This document shows, in pieces, positions 7,865 to 17,637 of a stretch of DNA of 64,000 nt. A program made the position numbers and the translations under genes. The stretch's first letter is position 1. Every line of letters begins with the position of its first letter. The notes beneath the pieces were generated by a model. It was not told the DNA's origin. It did no database searches and saw only the letters and a list, made by a program, of their open reading frames with translations. The DNA comes from Lachnospiraceae bacterium UBA4631 (lineage in GTDB: Bacteria > Bacillota > Clostridia > Lachnospirales > Lachnospiraceae): positions 299,617 through 363,616 of the forward strand of contig DHMX01000022.1 of the NCBI GenBank assembly GCA_002406015.1. Reading direction: 5' to 3'.

Positions 7865-8800
7865 CTATTCAGCTATATAGGATGTAATCATCATCATTGC
7901 ACCCTGAACCTGATACTCCCCATATCCATATGGAAGAATCATATGGTTTCCTTTTTTTACCGGCCTTCCATCCAAGGTTCCTTCTCCTTCCAGAATACTG
8001 ATGTTCAAAAACGGATAATTCTGTGTGAAGGTTGCTGTTCCATTTATACAAATCTTATCAACCGCATAATACGGACAGGTGATTAAATTCTGTCTTTCGT
8101 ATCCTTCTCCGGTCTCCTTTGTCGCAGATACCTGATACGGAACAAATGGTGCTTCTATCACATCAATACTCTTTTCAATATGCAGCTCTCTCGGTTTTCC
8201 ATTACTCAATCTATCATAATCATATACCCGATAGGTAATATCACTATTTTGTTGTGTTTCCAGAATCAGGGTTCCTCCCTTAATTGCATGAAGGCATCCC
8301 GGATTAATCTGGAAGAAATCGCCCTTATGTACCGGTACTACACGAATAAATTCACTCCACCGCTTATTCAGAATCATTTCCTTCACTTCTTCATGCGTCT
8401 TTGCATGGTGACCGATTACGATTTCCGCTCCTTCATCGCAATCAACCACATACCAGCATTCGGTTTTCCCTAATGAACCTTGTTCATGCTCCTTGGCATA
8501 AGCATCATTTGGATGTACCTGTATACTCAAGTCCGCCTTTGCGTCAATCAGCTTAATCAGCAACGGAAATCTATCGCCTTCCAGATTTCCAAACAAGTCT
8601 CGGTGCTGGTTCCATAATTCACTCAGATGCAGTCCGGCATATTCTCCCTCCAGTACGACGCAATCTCCATTTGGATGAGCACTGATAGCCCAGCACTCTC
8701 CTGTATCATCTCCCGGAATTTCATATCCAAATTCCGTTTTCAAACGATTTCCTCCCCAAATCATTTCCTTAAATACCGGTGTCAATATTATTGGTTGCAT
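7865..8800 (-). CDS. manA: Mannose-6-phosphate isomerase, class I (short Firmicute type)
   Basis: A 311-residue cupin-fold isomerase of the short Bacillus-type class, which interconverts mannose 6-phosphate and fructose 6-phosphate in the cytoplasm. Zinc-site motifs are visible: 'SIQVHPNDAYA' and the later 'GCLHAIKGG'. It begins 32 bases after the ROK kinase gene and has a strong ribosome site (GAGGAG, seven bases). The pair would route fructose or mannose into hexose phosphates and could feed nucleotide-sugar synthesis. The 267 bases beyond its stop are very AT-rich, hold no convincing gene, and lead into the BlaI promoter. Confidence 0.93.
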   Translation of the reverse strand: MQPIILTPVFKEMIWGGNRLKTEFGYEIPGDDTGECWAISAHPNGDCVVLEGEYAGLHLSELWNQHRDLFGNLEGDRFPLLIKLIDAKADLSIQVHPNDAYAKEHEQGSLGKTECWYVVDCDEGAEIVIGHHAKTHEEVKEMILNKRWSEFIRVVPVHKGDFFQINPGCLHAIKGGTLILETQQNSDITYRVYDYDRLSNGKPRELHIEKSIDVIEAPFVPYQVSATKETGEGYERQNLITCPYYAVDKICINGTATFTQNYPFLNISILEGEGTLDGRPVKKGNHMILPYGYGEYQVQGAMMMITSYIAE

Positions 8801-8832
8801 ATGTTTTCTCCTCTACATTATTTTATATCCTG

Positions 8833-9714
8833 TCATGATACGCTCTTTTGCAGTGCCAACTCTGCCAGCCGAATCCCGCCCATAATTCCTTGATTGTCCT
8901 GCAAACTTGCCGGTACAATGTAAGTATCCATATTTTGCATTTGCGGGGTACGAATATATCCATTCATAAGCTCCGGTACTTTTTTACGAATCAATGGAAA
9001 CAACTGCTCCTGATGCATAACACCGCCTCCCAGAATGATTCGCTTTGGAGATACGGTTAATATTAAATTCACGATTGCCTGTGCTAAATACTGACTTTCT
9101 AACTCCCATACCTCTGAACGTTCTGTTAATTCTACTGCTTTTGCTCCCCATCTTTTTTCAATAGACGGACCTGCGGCTAAGCCCTCTAAGCAGTGGCTAT
9201 GATATGGACAAATACAATGTCCTTCATCCCCGGCTTCCGGTGCAATTAAAATATGTCCGGCTTCCGGATGCAGCATTCCATGTACCAATCTGCCATCCAA
9301 GACGATTCCGACACCGATTCCTGTTCCAACGGTAATATATATAACGCTATCCAGTCCTTTCGCGGTTCCATAGGTTACTTCACCCAGACAGGAGCCATTC
9401 ACATCCGTATCCAGACCCATCGGCAACTTAAGTGCATCCTGCATAACCTTCAAAATCGGATACTGTCTCCATGGTAACTTCGGTGTGTCTAATATGGTTC
9501 CATAGGTTTCGGAATCCGGATTTACATCCACCGGACCAAAGCATGCAATCCCCAAGGCTGCAATTTCCTTTTTCTTAAAATAATCTATAATGTGTGGCAT
9601 GGTATCCTCAGGAGTGGTTGTCGGGATTGATATTTGTTCATAAATGGTTCCGTCACTATCTCCGACTGCACATACCATTTTGGTTCCACCTGCTTCTAAT
9701 GCCCCCAGTCTCAT
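8833..9714 (-). CDS. ROK-family fructokinase
   Basis: A 293-residue sugar kinase of the ROK family. The N-terminal ATP loop 'LEAGGTKMVCAVGD', the catalytic region with 'GTGIGVGIV', and the zinc-binding Cys/His cluster in 'CICPYHSHCLEGLAAGPS' fit the fructokinase branch (GmuE/ScrK-like) better than glucokinase. It would phosphorylate fructose to fructose 6-phosphate, which agrees with the mannose-6-phosphate isomerase gene directly downstream. GGAGG lies seven bases before the ATG and a clear promoter precedes it. Substrate preference is inferred from family and neighbour. Confidence 0.87.
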   Translation of the reverse strand: MRLGALEAGGTKMVCAVGDSDGTIYEQISIPTTTPEDTMPHIIDYFKKKEIAALGIACFGPVDVNPDSETYGTILDTPKLPWRQYPILKVMQDALKLPMGLDTDVNGSCLGEVTYGTAKGLDSVIYITVGTGIGVGIVLDGRLVHGMLHPEAGHILIAPEAGDEGHCICPYHSHCLEGLAAGPSIEKRWGAKAVELTERSEVWELESQYLAQAIVNLILTVSPKRIILGGGVMHQEQLFPLIRKKVPELMNGYIRTPQMQNMDTYIVPASLQDNQGIMGGIRLAELALQKSVS

Positions 9715-9748
9715 ATCAGTGCCTCCTCATATTGTTTGAATTGCCTTT

Positions 9749-9778
9749 ATTTTAACTGATATAGAAGGAAGGAGTCAA
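9749..9778 (-). promoter_or_regulatory. Promoter of the fructokinase-manA operon
   Basis: On the minus strand TTGACT (9773-9778) and TAAAAT (9749-9754) are 18 bases apart, about 35 bases in front of the kinase start. The remaining 130 bases up to the dGTPase stop hold no other signal I can support. Confidence 0.6.
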
Positions 9779-9908
9779 TCCTCTCCATAGAACATATCTA
9801 TCTACTTCTGTTCTGTTTCTCTTATTATTTCTGTTTCGACATATATTTCTATCGCACAAACAGATTCATTATTAAACTTCCTCATTCTCTGTTACAGCCT
9901 CTTCCGAC

Positions 9909-11819
9909 TCACCCCTCTAACTTTCTATATTCTTCTAATGCATATCCATCTGTCATACCTGCTATATAGTCAGTAATAGCTCTAACTAATATTTTCCTTT
10001 TTTCGAAGTTAATAATTGACTTATCCGTATATTTTTCCTTAACACTTTCCTCTTCTTTTAGGTATTTACTTATTATTTCCTCATCAATTTCATCCTTTGT
10101 CATTTCCTTTATTTCATCATTTACAAGTTTAATTTTCCCGTCATTTAAATTAATTGCACTATTTGCAACTGCTTTATTTCTATGTTGTATTGTTTCAATA
10201 AACATCTTATGTATAGTTCCGGAATGTAGCAATCTAGGATTACTATAGTATTTTTCAAATAAATTTTTTACTATTACACTTGCATTATAATCTGCACGTG
10301 CAACTTCACTATTACAGATTACTTTCTTTTGAACTACTCTTTCAAGATATTCATTTACCTTTTCTACCTCTGGTGAAAATGATACTATCTTTTCTGTATT
10401 TTGCAATGTTATCTCATTTCCCGTATAATTTTGCATTTGTTCAAGTGAATATTCAATTGTTGTTGTAACTAAATAATTAATAATACACGTAACAATTCTT
10501 GAAATCACCAAACTCTGATTATCTGCAATTAGTCTTTCCGTATCCTTAATTATCTCTATTTCTTTTATTATTTTCTCACTTAGCTTGCTACATTTTCCAA
10601 CCTTTAATCTGTCGCAGAACTCCTCAATTGTCATAACCCCAGAGGTTAAAGCATCATCTACATCATGTCCTCTTTGTGCTATTTCATCTGCTACAGCTAC
10701 TACCTGTCCCTCCAAAGTTGAACACACCTGTATTTCAGAATCCATATTAATATTAATTTTTTCTATGTACTCTTTGCTTAAAAAGTCATTTAAACACACC
10801 TCTTTGGGTTTAATTCTTGTATGTTTCAAGACCCCTTCTACCACTTGGATACTAACATTCAGTCCCGGATATTCCACATATTTCTCTTCTATAGCAGTTA
10901 GTATTCTTGCACTCTGATAATTATGTTTAAACCCTCCAAAACACTTTTGCTCAAACATACTTTTTTTTGCAACTATCCCAACATCTTCTTCTCCCAACAA
11001 AATAGCATTCAGTGTTCTTTCACCCTGATGTCCAAAAGGGGTATGTCCAAGGTCATGCCCTAATGCAATTGCTTCAGTTAAATCAAGATTCAGTTTCAGT
11101 GCATATGCAATTGCCTTTGCAATCTGATTTACCTCTAACGAATGCGTCATTCTGGTTCTATAATAATCTCCCTTTTCAGCACTAAAAATCTGTGCTTTAT
11201 CTACCATACGCCGAAATGCTTTACAATTAACAACTCTTTCTCTGTCTCTTTGAAACTCATTTCTATATTCTCCTATATCTGTATTATTGTATACCCGTAT
11301 TGCTTGCTGATCTCTTTGTGCCAGTGGAGATAGGACATATTCTTCTAATTCTTTTATTTTCGTTTCCTTGCTATCTGTTGTTACATCATTTCTTCCATCC
11401 ACTCTTTCTCTTAACTCCGAATAGAGACTTTCCATGCTGCTAACCTTAATATATTGATCCGAGCTAAAATCCTCTGATATATTCAAATCAATTTTATCAA
11501 TAATACTTTCAATTGCCCTACTATTTTTTTCATATTCCATATGAACCTTCATTAAGTAAATAATTTTTCCATCTTCAGTAATATTAGAAATATTCCCAAT
11601 AAAAATATCCTCAATCTGAGTAGGTTCCGCCTTTGTATAAGAAATCAACAGTAATATTTTTTGTTTGTTAGATATTTCTCTTAATTCTTTCAATTCCTTT
11701 ACATCTAAGGTTTTCGGTGAATAATACCTTTTACGTTCTCCCTTATGATAACTTTCCAATGCATTTTCATATATTTTATTCTTTCTGTCATTATTTCTGA
11801 TTATAAGTACTTTATTCAT
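9909..11819 (-). CDS. dGTPase-family HD-domain triphosphohydrolase with N-terminal extension
   Basis: A 636-residue protein. Residues from about 165 match the dGTP triphosphohydrolase family: 'FQRDRERVVNCKAFRRM', His226 in 'RMTHSLEV', the His255-Asp256 pair in 'LGHDLGHTPFGHQGE', and Asp378 in 'VAVADEIAQRGHDVDDA', so the metal-binding HD set looks intact. Such enzymes hydrolyse dGTP (or other dNTPs) to the nucleoside and triphosphate. The first ~160 residues are extra compared with typical Dgt and are not recognised. The gene is alone, more AT-rich than its neighbours, and preceded by a perfect inverted repeat. It could be housekeeping dNTP control or an anti-phage dNTP-depleting enzyme; the sequence does not decide. 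Confidence 0.85.
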   Translation of the reverse strand: MNKVLIIRNNDRKNKIYENALESYHKGERKRYYSPKTLDVKELKELREISNKQKILLLISYTKAEPTQIEDIFIGNISNITEDGKIIYLMKVHMEYEKNSRAIESIIDKIDLNISEDFSSDQYIKVSSMESLYSELRERVDGRNDVTTDSKETKIKELEEYVLSPLAQRDQQAIRVYNNTDIGEYRNEFQRDRERVVNCKAFRRMVDKAQIFSAEKGDYYRTRMTHSLEVNQIAKAIAYALKLNLDLTEAIALGHDLGHTPFGHQGERTLNAILLGEEDVGIVAKKSMFEQKCFGGFKHNYQSARILTAIEEKYVEYPGLNVSIQVVEGVLKHTRIKPKEVCLNDFLSKEYIEKININMDSEIQVCSTLEGQVVAVADEIAQRGHDVDDALTSGVMTIEEFCDRLKVGKCSKLSEKIIKEIEIIKDTERLIADNQSLVISRIVTCIINYLVTTTIEYSLEQMQNYTGNEITLQNTEKIVSFSPEVEKVNEYLERVVQKKVICNSEVARADYNASVIVKNLFEKYYSNPRLLHSGTIHKMFIETIQHRNKAVANSAINLNDGKIKLVNDEIKEMTKDEIDEEIISKYLKEEESVKEKYTDKSIINFEKRKILVRAITDYIAGMTDGYALEEYRKLEG

Positions 11820-11830
11820 ATTTTGTCTCC

Positions 11831-11859
11831 TTTGTTTATATAGAGTTTATATAAACAAA
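11831..11859 (-). promoter_or_regulatory. Perfect inverted repeat in the dGTPase leader
   Basis: Two 11-bp arms (TTTGTTTATAT at 11831-11841 and its complement at 11849-11859) flank a 7-base loop, directly upstream of and touching the ribosome site of the dGTPase gene. It could be an operator or an RNA hairpin that limits translation. A weak promoter (TTTACA, 17 bases, TAATTT) lies just upstream. The rest of the 199-base gap holds nothing recognisable. Confidence 0.5.
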
Positions 11860-12018
11860 TTACCATATAATCAGGTGCCTGTAAATAATATTTAGTTATT
11901 TCAAAATTTTAATTACTATTATCATTGTCCCAACCACGCTCTTGATGTTTTCAGAAAATCCCTTCTTATCTTTTCGTTATTTTTACATCGTGTTTTTCTC
12001 GCACCAACTATGACTATT

Positions 12019-13215
12019 TCATTTTCGCCACATAATTAACTGTAATACTTTCCTTACAGGCTTATCAAATAATTCATATATAATAACAGTTAATACCGAA
12101 TTTATTGTAAGTGATATTATAAATTTAATCTCACTGCTTTGGACTTCTTCCGCCGCCAGATTTAATACCCATCTTGTTAATGGCCATGTAAAGAATTGTA
12201 CTAAGAAGAAAATGTATCCGCAATTACTCATATAAGTTATCGCCTTTACCGTTCCTTGTGAAAAACTACTGCTTTTTAATCCTGTGCTAACTAACAGCAT
12301 AATAATAAATATCGGAACTGCAATCCAATTATACATCATATAATCATTCACACCGATTTTTTGCTTCACTAAAACTGAAACTCCTGCTATAAGTAACAGC
12401 ATTAGTATAACTATCGTAATTATATACCTATATATATATGCATATTTTGTTGGTATACTTTTATTTTGTATATATTTCTTTTCCTTATTTTCTTTTTCTG
12501 CTGTTTTTTTATGGTTCTCAGACCTGCATTCAAAGACTACCTTTCTTTGTCCGGAGAACTCTTTATACAGCCTATAGAGTAAGATTCCCAGCATGAACTC
12601 AAGAAGTCGAAAAAGTGGGTTGCTATAGATACTGCTAATTTGAAAATCATTTACAATCAATGGTGCTGCAAGTATTATATACAAAATTATAAGCAGCACT
12701 ATTATTCTTCCTATTTTTTTCATTTCATGGATTATCATAGATATAAGCGGATATGCGAAATAACAGATAAGTAAGCAGGATATAAACCAAGTGCCTCCGT
12801 TGTGTGAAAATGAAAACAACGAATTAAACCATGATTGAACCCCTATTAATTCTATTGGCAACATGGTTATATGTAATCCTATCGATTGTCCTTTTATTAT
12901 CAGATAAATGGTGTAGCTGATTGCAACAAGCCAATATGACGGTATGATACTAATGAACCGCTTCTTATAAAAATCCAGAATTTTCCCTTGCCTGCATATA
13001 TCTTGTTCTCCATGCGTCATTTCCAATACATAACCGGATAACATAAAAAAGGCAGTCATGAAAATAGGTCCCATACTGATAAACGCATTCAGTACACCAA
13101 AATTGATTCCAAGATGTATCTTCTGGTGGAAAAAGAAAATAATTAAAATAGACATTATCCTAAACAAATCCAAACCGACTATTCTTAATTTTGTTTTCTC
13201 CTGTCTCCCATCCAT
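12019..13215 (-). CDS. Membrane acyltransferase (acyltransferase-3 family)
   Basis: A 398-residue polytopic protein of the acyltransferase-3 family, with the N-terminal 'LDLFRIMSILIIFFFH' (Arg and His of the first helix) and about ten membrane segments. Family members move acetyl or other acyl groups across the membrane onto extracytoplasmic glycans. A Lys/Glu-rich cytoplasmic loop near residues 220-245 is longer than usual. The start overlaps the end of rfbG by 31 bases, so it is probably translated by coupling and is the last gene of the long minus-strand glycan operon. No clear terminator follows. Acceptor unknown, likely one of the polymers made by this locus. Confidence 0.85.
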   Translation of the reverse strand: MDGRQEKTKLRIVGLDLFRIMSILIIFFFHQKIHLGINFGVLNAFISMGPIFMTAFFMLSGYVLEMTHGEQDICRQGKILDFYKKRFISIIPSYWLVAISYTIYLIIKGQSIGLHITMLPIELIGVQSWFNSLFSFSHNGGTWFISCLLICYFAYPLISMIIHEMKKIGRIIVLLIILYIILAAPLIVNDFQISSIYSNPLFRLLEFMLGILLYRLYKEFSGQRKVVFECRSENHKKTAEKENKEKKYIQNKSIPTKYAYIYRYIITIVILMLLLIAGVSVLVKQKIGVNDYMMYNWIAVPIFIIMLLVSTGLKSSSFSQGTVKAITYMSNCGYIFFLVQFFTWPLTRWVLNLAAEEVQSSEIKFIISLTINSVLTVIIYELFDKPVRKVLQLIMWRK

Positions 13216-14279
13216 CCGTTACAAAACTCCTCAATCTGTTTCTTCATACAAGCAGCTACATCTCCATCCTGCAAATAGATATGTGTCCACTCCACAATTT
13301 TCTCCATGGTGGTTTCCACATTCCATCTTGGCTGCCAGCCAAATGTACGTTTTAGTTTAGAACAGTCCAGCTTTAGAAAATTAGCTTCATGCGGACCACC
13401 ATCATATTGATTTATCCAATTTACAGTTTGTCCTGTCTCAGCCTTCCATTTGTCACAGAACAAGGTTACTAAATCCCCCGTATTCCAGCAATCCGTTTCA
13501 TCCGGTCCTACATTATAGCTTCCTGCATATGACATATCCTCATACTGTGCCTTTGCTATCATGAGGTACGCCGTCACAGGCTCTAATACATGCTCATAAG
13601 GTCTGGTCGAAAATGGATTCCTCACAATAATATCCTGATGCTTTTCTGCTGCACGAATACAATCCGGTATAATTCGGTCTGCGGCAAAATCACCACCGCC
13701 AATTACATTGCCAGCCCTTGCCGTTGAAATAGCTACGGATGCATCCTGAAAAAATGACTGTCGGTAGCTGCTGGTAACTAATTCCGAACAGGATTTTGAG
13801 TTTGAATATGGGTCATATCCGTTTAATTCCTCATTTTCCCGGTATCCCCATTCCCATTCTTTATTCAAATATACCTTATCGGTTGTCACATTTAAAAAGG
13901 ACTTTACAGAAGGCGTTTTCCTAACGCACTCTAGCACATGTACGGTTCCCATTACATTTGTTTCATAAGTATAGACCGGATTTTTATAAGATTCCCGAAC
14001 TAATGGTTGTGCTGCCATATGAATTACAATTTCAGGTTGAACTGTTTCAAATATCTGCAGCATATGCTCCAAATCCCGTACATCTCCAATAATCGAATGC
14101 ATATGCTCTGCCAGATGACACATATGATACAGGGAAGGAGTTGTCGGTGGCTCTAATGCATAACCTGTCACATCCGCTCCTGCCATAATTAGTAATTGAC
14201 ACATCCAAGACCCCTTAAAGCCGGTATGTCCGGTAATCAATACCTTCTTATTCTTATAAAATTCCATATTATTTTTCAT
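13185..14279 (-). CDS. rfbG: CDP-glucose 4,6-dehydratase
   Basis: A 364-residue extended short-chain dehydrogenase. The N-terminal 'ITGHTGFKGSWMCQLL' is the hallmark of CDP-glucose 4,6-dehydratase; the catalytic Thr and the YxxxK motif ('TTDKVY', 'YSNSKSCSELV') are present. It converts CDP-glucose to CDP-4-keto-6-deoxyglucose using bound NAD. The partners RfbF and RfbH are encoded about 12 kb upstream in the same transcriptional direction, separated by the nonulosonate cassette. The start overlaps the flippase end by 11 bases and has GGGGAAG upstream. Confidence 0.93.
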   Translation of the reverse strand: MKNNMEFYKNKKVLITGHTGFKGSWMCQLLIMAGADVTGYALEPPTTPSLYHMCHLAEHMHSIIGDVRDLEHMLQIFETVQPEIVIHMAAQPLVRESYKNPVYTYETNVMGTVHVLECVRKTPSVKSFLNVTTDKVYLNKEWEWGYRENEELNGYDPYSNSKSCSELVTSSYRQSFFQDASVAISTARAGNVIGGGDFAADRIIPDCIRAAEKHQDIIVRNPFSTRPYEHVLEPVTAYLMIAKAQYEDMSYAGSYNVGPDETDCWNTGDLVTLFCDKWKAETGQTVNWINQYDGGPHEANFLKLDCSKLKRTFGWQPRWNVETTMEKIVEWTHIYLQDGDVAACMKKQIEEFCNGWMGDRRKQN

Positions 14280-15543
14280 TTTTTTGCTTCCCCTTAATCA
14301 ATCCTATGCTTAACATTATTAAGTATATTATACATAACACAAACATCAGTAAACAATAGTATATAGCTCCACCTAATATGCCATAGCTGCCGACAGCTCT
14401 ATTCATAAAACAAAATGCCAGCAGGGCTACCACTACATAGCCAATAAACAAATACTTTTGCATCCGCATGGTTGTCAACACCGCGGTTAAATAACCTGTA
14501 CCGGCTAAAAATCCACCTGCCAACAACAAGGTTAATAACTCTATTTTATAATTTGTCAAATCCGTATTATACAGCCATGATAAAATCGGAATCCCTAAAA
14601 AATAAGCTGCAATCAACACTAAGGCGGTGATAGCTGCAATTATGATTCCCTGCTTTCCGATTCGTTTACGAAAGCTTGCCAGCTTCTTTTCATTCCACTC
14701 CTCTGCCATTGCAACAAGCGTAGGCTGATAAATAAAACTATTTAACAAGCCGATTGCAAATACCGGCATTGCAATAAATCCATAGCAGGCTTGTACCTCA
14801 TTATTCATACATTTATCAATTGCATACTTTGGTGAATTAATTACATAAAAGGATAAGAAGGTTACACCAAATAACGGAAATGCCTGTCCCAGCAACTGAA
14901 CCGCCTTTTTCATCGTTCCTTCTCGCATCCATGCAAATCGTCGCTTATAGCGTTCACCGCTTACCTTAGGAAATGTCAGACATATACAAACGATAAAGAG
15001 GATTATGGACACCCCAAGAGAAAGCCAGAGTGCCAGAAGCATATTATGTCCCAATATACAGGTAACGCCAAAGCAAATCAGAATCCCCAGCCAGCGGATG
15101 CAGAAGATTTTCGCTCCATCTGCCAAATGTCCTTCCTGCTGATAATATCCCCAAAAAACATCTTCTAATGCTTCCACAACATAAATCAGGCAAATTATAA
15201 GTACCACATAGATTTTTGGCAAATCATAATCCAATCGCATATGAGCATATACAATATAAAAAAACACGCTCAACAGCATAATTCCTGCAGTTAAAAGACG
15301 TGACAAAAAATAATCTCCGAAACGGTATTGATGGCTAAAATCCGTAACCTGATAGGTTCGCATCCCATACTTTCCGATTGCCATTAATAGATTTCCAATT
15401 GCAAATGCAATAGACAACATACCTGCATCTGCCAGATTGGTTGTCCGAGTCACTATCATAGACATAATCACCGCTTCTGCTGCATTTATAACACCCGCAA
15501 GCGTATTCCAGCTATAGTCCTTTTGTGAAGCTGATATTTTCAT
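14269..15543 (-). CDS. Polysaccharide flippase (Wzx/MATE-like membrane protein)
   Basis: A 424-residue protein with about 12 predicted membrane segments and little else, of the polysaccharide biosynthesis/Wzx type. Such proteins move undecaprenyl-linked oligosaccharides to the outer face of the membrane. The N-terminal helix region 'NTLAGVINAAEAVIMSMIV' resembles the other flippase at the right edge of the window. No Wzy polymerase is seen in the window, so its substrate may be a single repeat unit, or polymerisation may be encoded elsewhere. It lies eight bases after the CBS-nucleotidyltransferase gene. Confidence 0.82.
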   Translation of the reverse strand: MKISASQKDYSWNTLAGVINAAEAVIMSMIVTRTTNLADAGMLSIAFAIGNLLMAIGKYGMRTYQVTDFSHQYRFGDYFLSRLLTAGIMLLSVFFYIVYAHMRLDYDLPKIYVVLIICLIYVVEALEDVFWGYYQQEGHLADGAKIFCIRWLGILICFGVTCILGHNMLLALWLSLGVSIILFIVCICLTFPKVSGERYKRRFAWMREGTMKKAVQLLGQAFPLFGVTFLSFYVINSPKYAIDKCMNNEVQACYGFIAMPVFAIGLLNSFIYQPTLVAMAEEWNEKKLASFRKRIGKQGIIIAAITALVLIAAYFLGIPILSWLYNTDLTNYKIELLTLLLAGGFLAGTGYLTAVLTTMRMQKYLFIGYVVVALLAFCFMNRAVGSYGILGGAIYYCLLMFVLCIIYLIMLSIGLIKGKQKNEK

Positions 15544-15550
15544 CCGGTAC

Positions 15551-16603
15551 TTACACTCCTAACTCCTTAAGCATATTTTCCATTTCTCCAAACTGCCCCA
15601 TGTCAAACCATGCTTTTTCAGAAATCGGAAATACTCCTACATTTTTTCCTGCATCCATATATCTCTGTGCAATATCCGGCATATGAATGAACTCATTTTC
15701 CTTTAACTCCTGAATTACACATGGCTCCACAATATAAATTCCGGTATTCGTTAAAAATGACATTTCCGGCTTTTCGTTAAATTTAACTACGCTTCCCTTA
15801 TTGTCTGTTTCTACCACTCCATAGGGAATCACAACATCCTTCATCGCACAAATCATGGTTATTACATTATGATTCATATGGTGGGTCTTTAAAGCACATT
15901 CAAAGTCGCAATTTACTAAAATATCACAATTTGAAACAATACAGGTTTGATTAATCTTTCCCTTCAGTAGCCCTAAGCCACCACCGGTGCCTAAAAATTC
16001 TTTTTCCTCAACGTAATCCACCTGATAGCTTTTCTCCAAATCATTGAAATACGATTTAATCATATTCGCCTTATGCTTTACAATAAAGTAGACCTGCTGG
16101 CAACCGTATTTCATGAATTTCTGTATAATTCGTTCACTAATGGTTATATCTCCTATCGGAATTAATGCTTTCGGCAGAATTTTCGTATATGGATATAGGC
16201 GTGTTCCTTTTCCTCCCGCCATTATTACCAGCGGAACATCACTTAATGCATCTGAAATCATAGCATTGGGCTTTTCATCACAATCATAAATGGCATCTAT
16301 GATATGCCCCTCCTCATCCACAATCGGATAGACAATCAGCTCCTTTTCCTTTGCCACTGCCTGTGCTTCTTCATAAGAATAAAAAACAATTGGATTGGTA
16401 TTCATTGCAACTTCAATGGAAACCGTCATATTTCCATTTTTCAAAAAATACTTTCTCATATCTCCATGCGTAAATAATCCACAGAGCTCATCCTTTTCAT
16501 TCATTACAAAAACAAACTTAATCAGTTCCGAATCCATGTGTTCGATAACCTGTCTCACCGTAGCATCCTTATTCACTTTGTACTTTTGTAATCCATTTTT
16601 CAT
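15551..16603 (-). CDS. CBS-domain sugar-phosphate nucleotidyltransferase (PtmE-like)
   Basis: A 350-residue protein: two CBS motifs at about residues 8-115 ('LCGLFTHGDMRKYF'), then a nucleotidyltransferase domain with the signature 'MAGGKGTRLYPYTKILPKAL' beginning at residue 128. This arrangement is that of PtmE, the glucosamine-1-phosphate guanylyltransferase that makes the GDP-linked precursor of legionaminic acid in Campylobacter. It sits in the same operon as LegB-, LegC- and NeuB-like genes, which supports that reading. The nucleotide used cannot be read from sequence. The CBS pair may make it sensitive to adenine nucleotides. Confidence 0.78.
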   Translation of the reverse strand: MKNGLQKYKVNKDATVRQVIEHMDSELIKFVFVMNEKDELCGLFTHGDMRKYFLKNGNMTVSIEVAMNTNPIVFYSYEEAQAVAKEKELIVYPIVDEEGHIIDAIYDCDEKPNAMISDALSDVPLVIMAGGKGTRLYPYTKILPKALIPIGDITISERIIQKFMKYGCQQVYFIVKHKANMIKSYFNDLEKSYQVDYVEEKEFLGTGGGLGLLKGKINQTCIVSNCDILVNCDFECALKTHHMNHNVITMICAMKDVVIPYGVVETDNKGSVVKFNEKPEMSFLTNTGIYIVEPCVIQELKENEFIHMPDIAQRYMDAGKNVGVFPISEKAWFDMGQFGEMENMLKELGV

Positions 16604-16653
16604 CTTTCACATTACCCTTCATATCTAAGGAAATACCTCCGGTAACCGGTGTT

Positions 16654-17607
16654 TCATTTATCTTCGTCAAAATTAATCCGTTCTTCCTCAACCACCAGTA
16701 CCTTATTTGTAACCCGCTTCAATAAAACACTCACATATTCTCCTAAAATACCAATACAGAATAACTGTACCGACATAACAAAAAACAGACCAATTACCAA
16801 TGGTGCAATTCCAACCGTAAAGGAATCCCAATAAATTAATTTATAAATTAAATATATAATCGCAACCAATATACATACACAACCTGTAAATACACCAGTT
16901 AACATCATCAATCGCAATGGTTTCGTAGATGTATTGCATAGCGAAGTTATTGCAAAATCAAAAGACCTTACAAAATTGTAGCTGCTTTTTCCCCACGCCC
17001 TTGCATGCTGGGTATAAGGTAATAACTTTATTTTATATCCGTATTCTGTAACCCAATGCCGTAAGGATACATCCGGGTCCTGCAATGCAGTTTTAAGATA
17101 TGCCCGAATTATTGACATATCTGTGATACCATAACAGCTCGTTTGCCGTAATTGCTTATGGTCCGAAAAGAAATCTATAATTCCATAGTAAATATTTCTG
17201 CAAAAATATTTAATTGGATTTTCCTCGCTTTTTACCTTCTGTCCCCAAACTGCATCATAGCCTTCCTCCCAGACCTTTATAAATTCCGGCAAAATTTCAA
17301 TCGGCTCCTGCAAATCACAAGGCATTCCAATATAAGCATCCCCGCTTAAGCTGTTCAGCATATTCCTTGATGACCGATTTACACCAAAGTTTGTCTGATT
17401 TAGTATTACTTTGACTCGCTTATCCTTAGCTGCTATTTCTCTTAAAATTTCTCTGGTTCTATCCTGTGAACAATTATCTTCAAACACTATTTCAAAATCA
17501 TATTGCGGACATTGTTCTATCAACCAAAGCATGGACTCATAGGCTTTTTCTACATTTCCCTCTTCGTTATAACAACAGCAACCTATTGATATTTTCTTTT
17601 TATTCAT
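16654..17607 (-). CDS. GT2 glycosyltransferase with two C-terminal membrane helices (DPM1/GtrB-like)
   Basis: A 317-residue GT-A glycosyltransferase. 'SIGCCCYNEEGNV' and 'VFEDNCSQDRT' mark the nucleotide-sugar pocket, and two membrane segments at about 232-257 and 265-292 precede a short cytoplasmic tail. The layout is that of polyprenyl-phosphate sugar transferases (GtrB/ArnC/DPM1 type). A product such as a lipid-phosphate sugar is likely but not certain. The ATG at 17607 follows AGGAGAAAC; an in-frame codon 30 bases earlier lacks a ribosome site. Confidence 0.83.
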   Translation of the reverse strand: MNKKKISIGCCCYNEEGNVEKAYESMLWLIEQCPQYDFEIVFEDNCSQDRTREILREIAAKDKRVKVILNQTNFGVNRSSRNMLNSLSGDAYIGMPCDLQEPIEILPEFIKVWEEGYDAVWGQKVKSEENPIKYFCRNIYYGIIDFFSDHKQLRQTSCYGITDMSIIRAYLKTALQDPDVSLRHWVTEYGYKIKLLPYTQHARAWGKSSYNFVRSFDFAITSLCNTSTKPLRLMMLTGVFTGCVCILVAIIYLIYKLIYWDSFTVGIAPLVIGLFFVMSVQLFCIGILGEYVSVLLKRVTNKVLVVEEERINFDEDK

Positions 17608-17637
17608 TGTTTCTCCTAACGTATATAACCTTAACAA

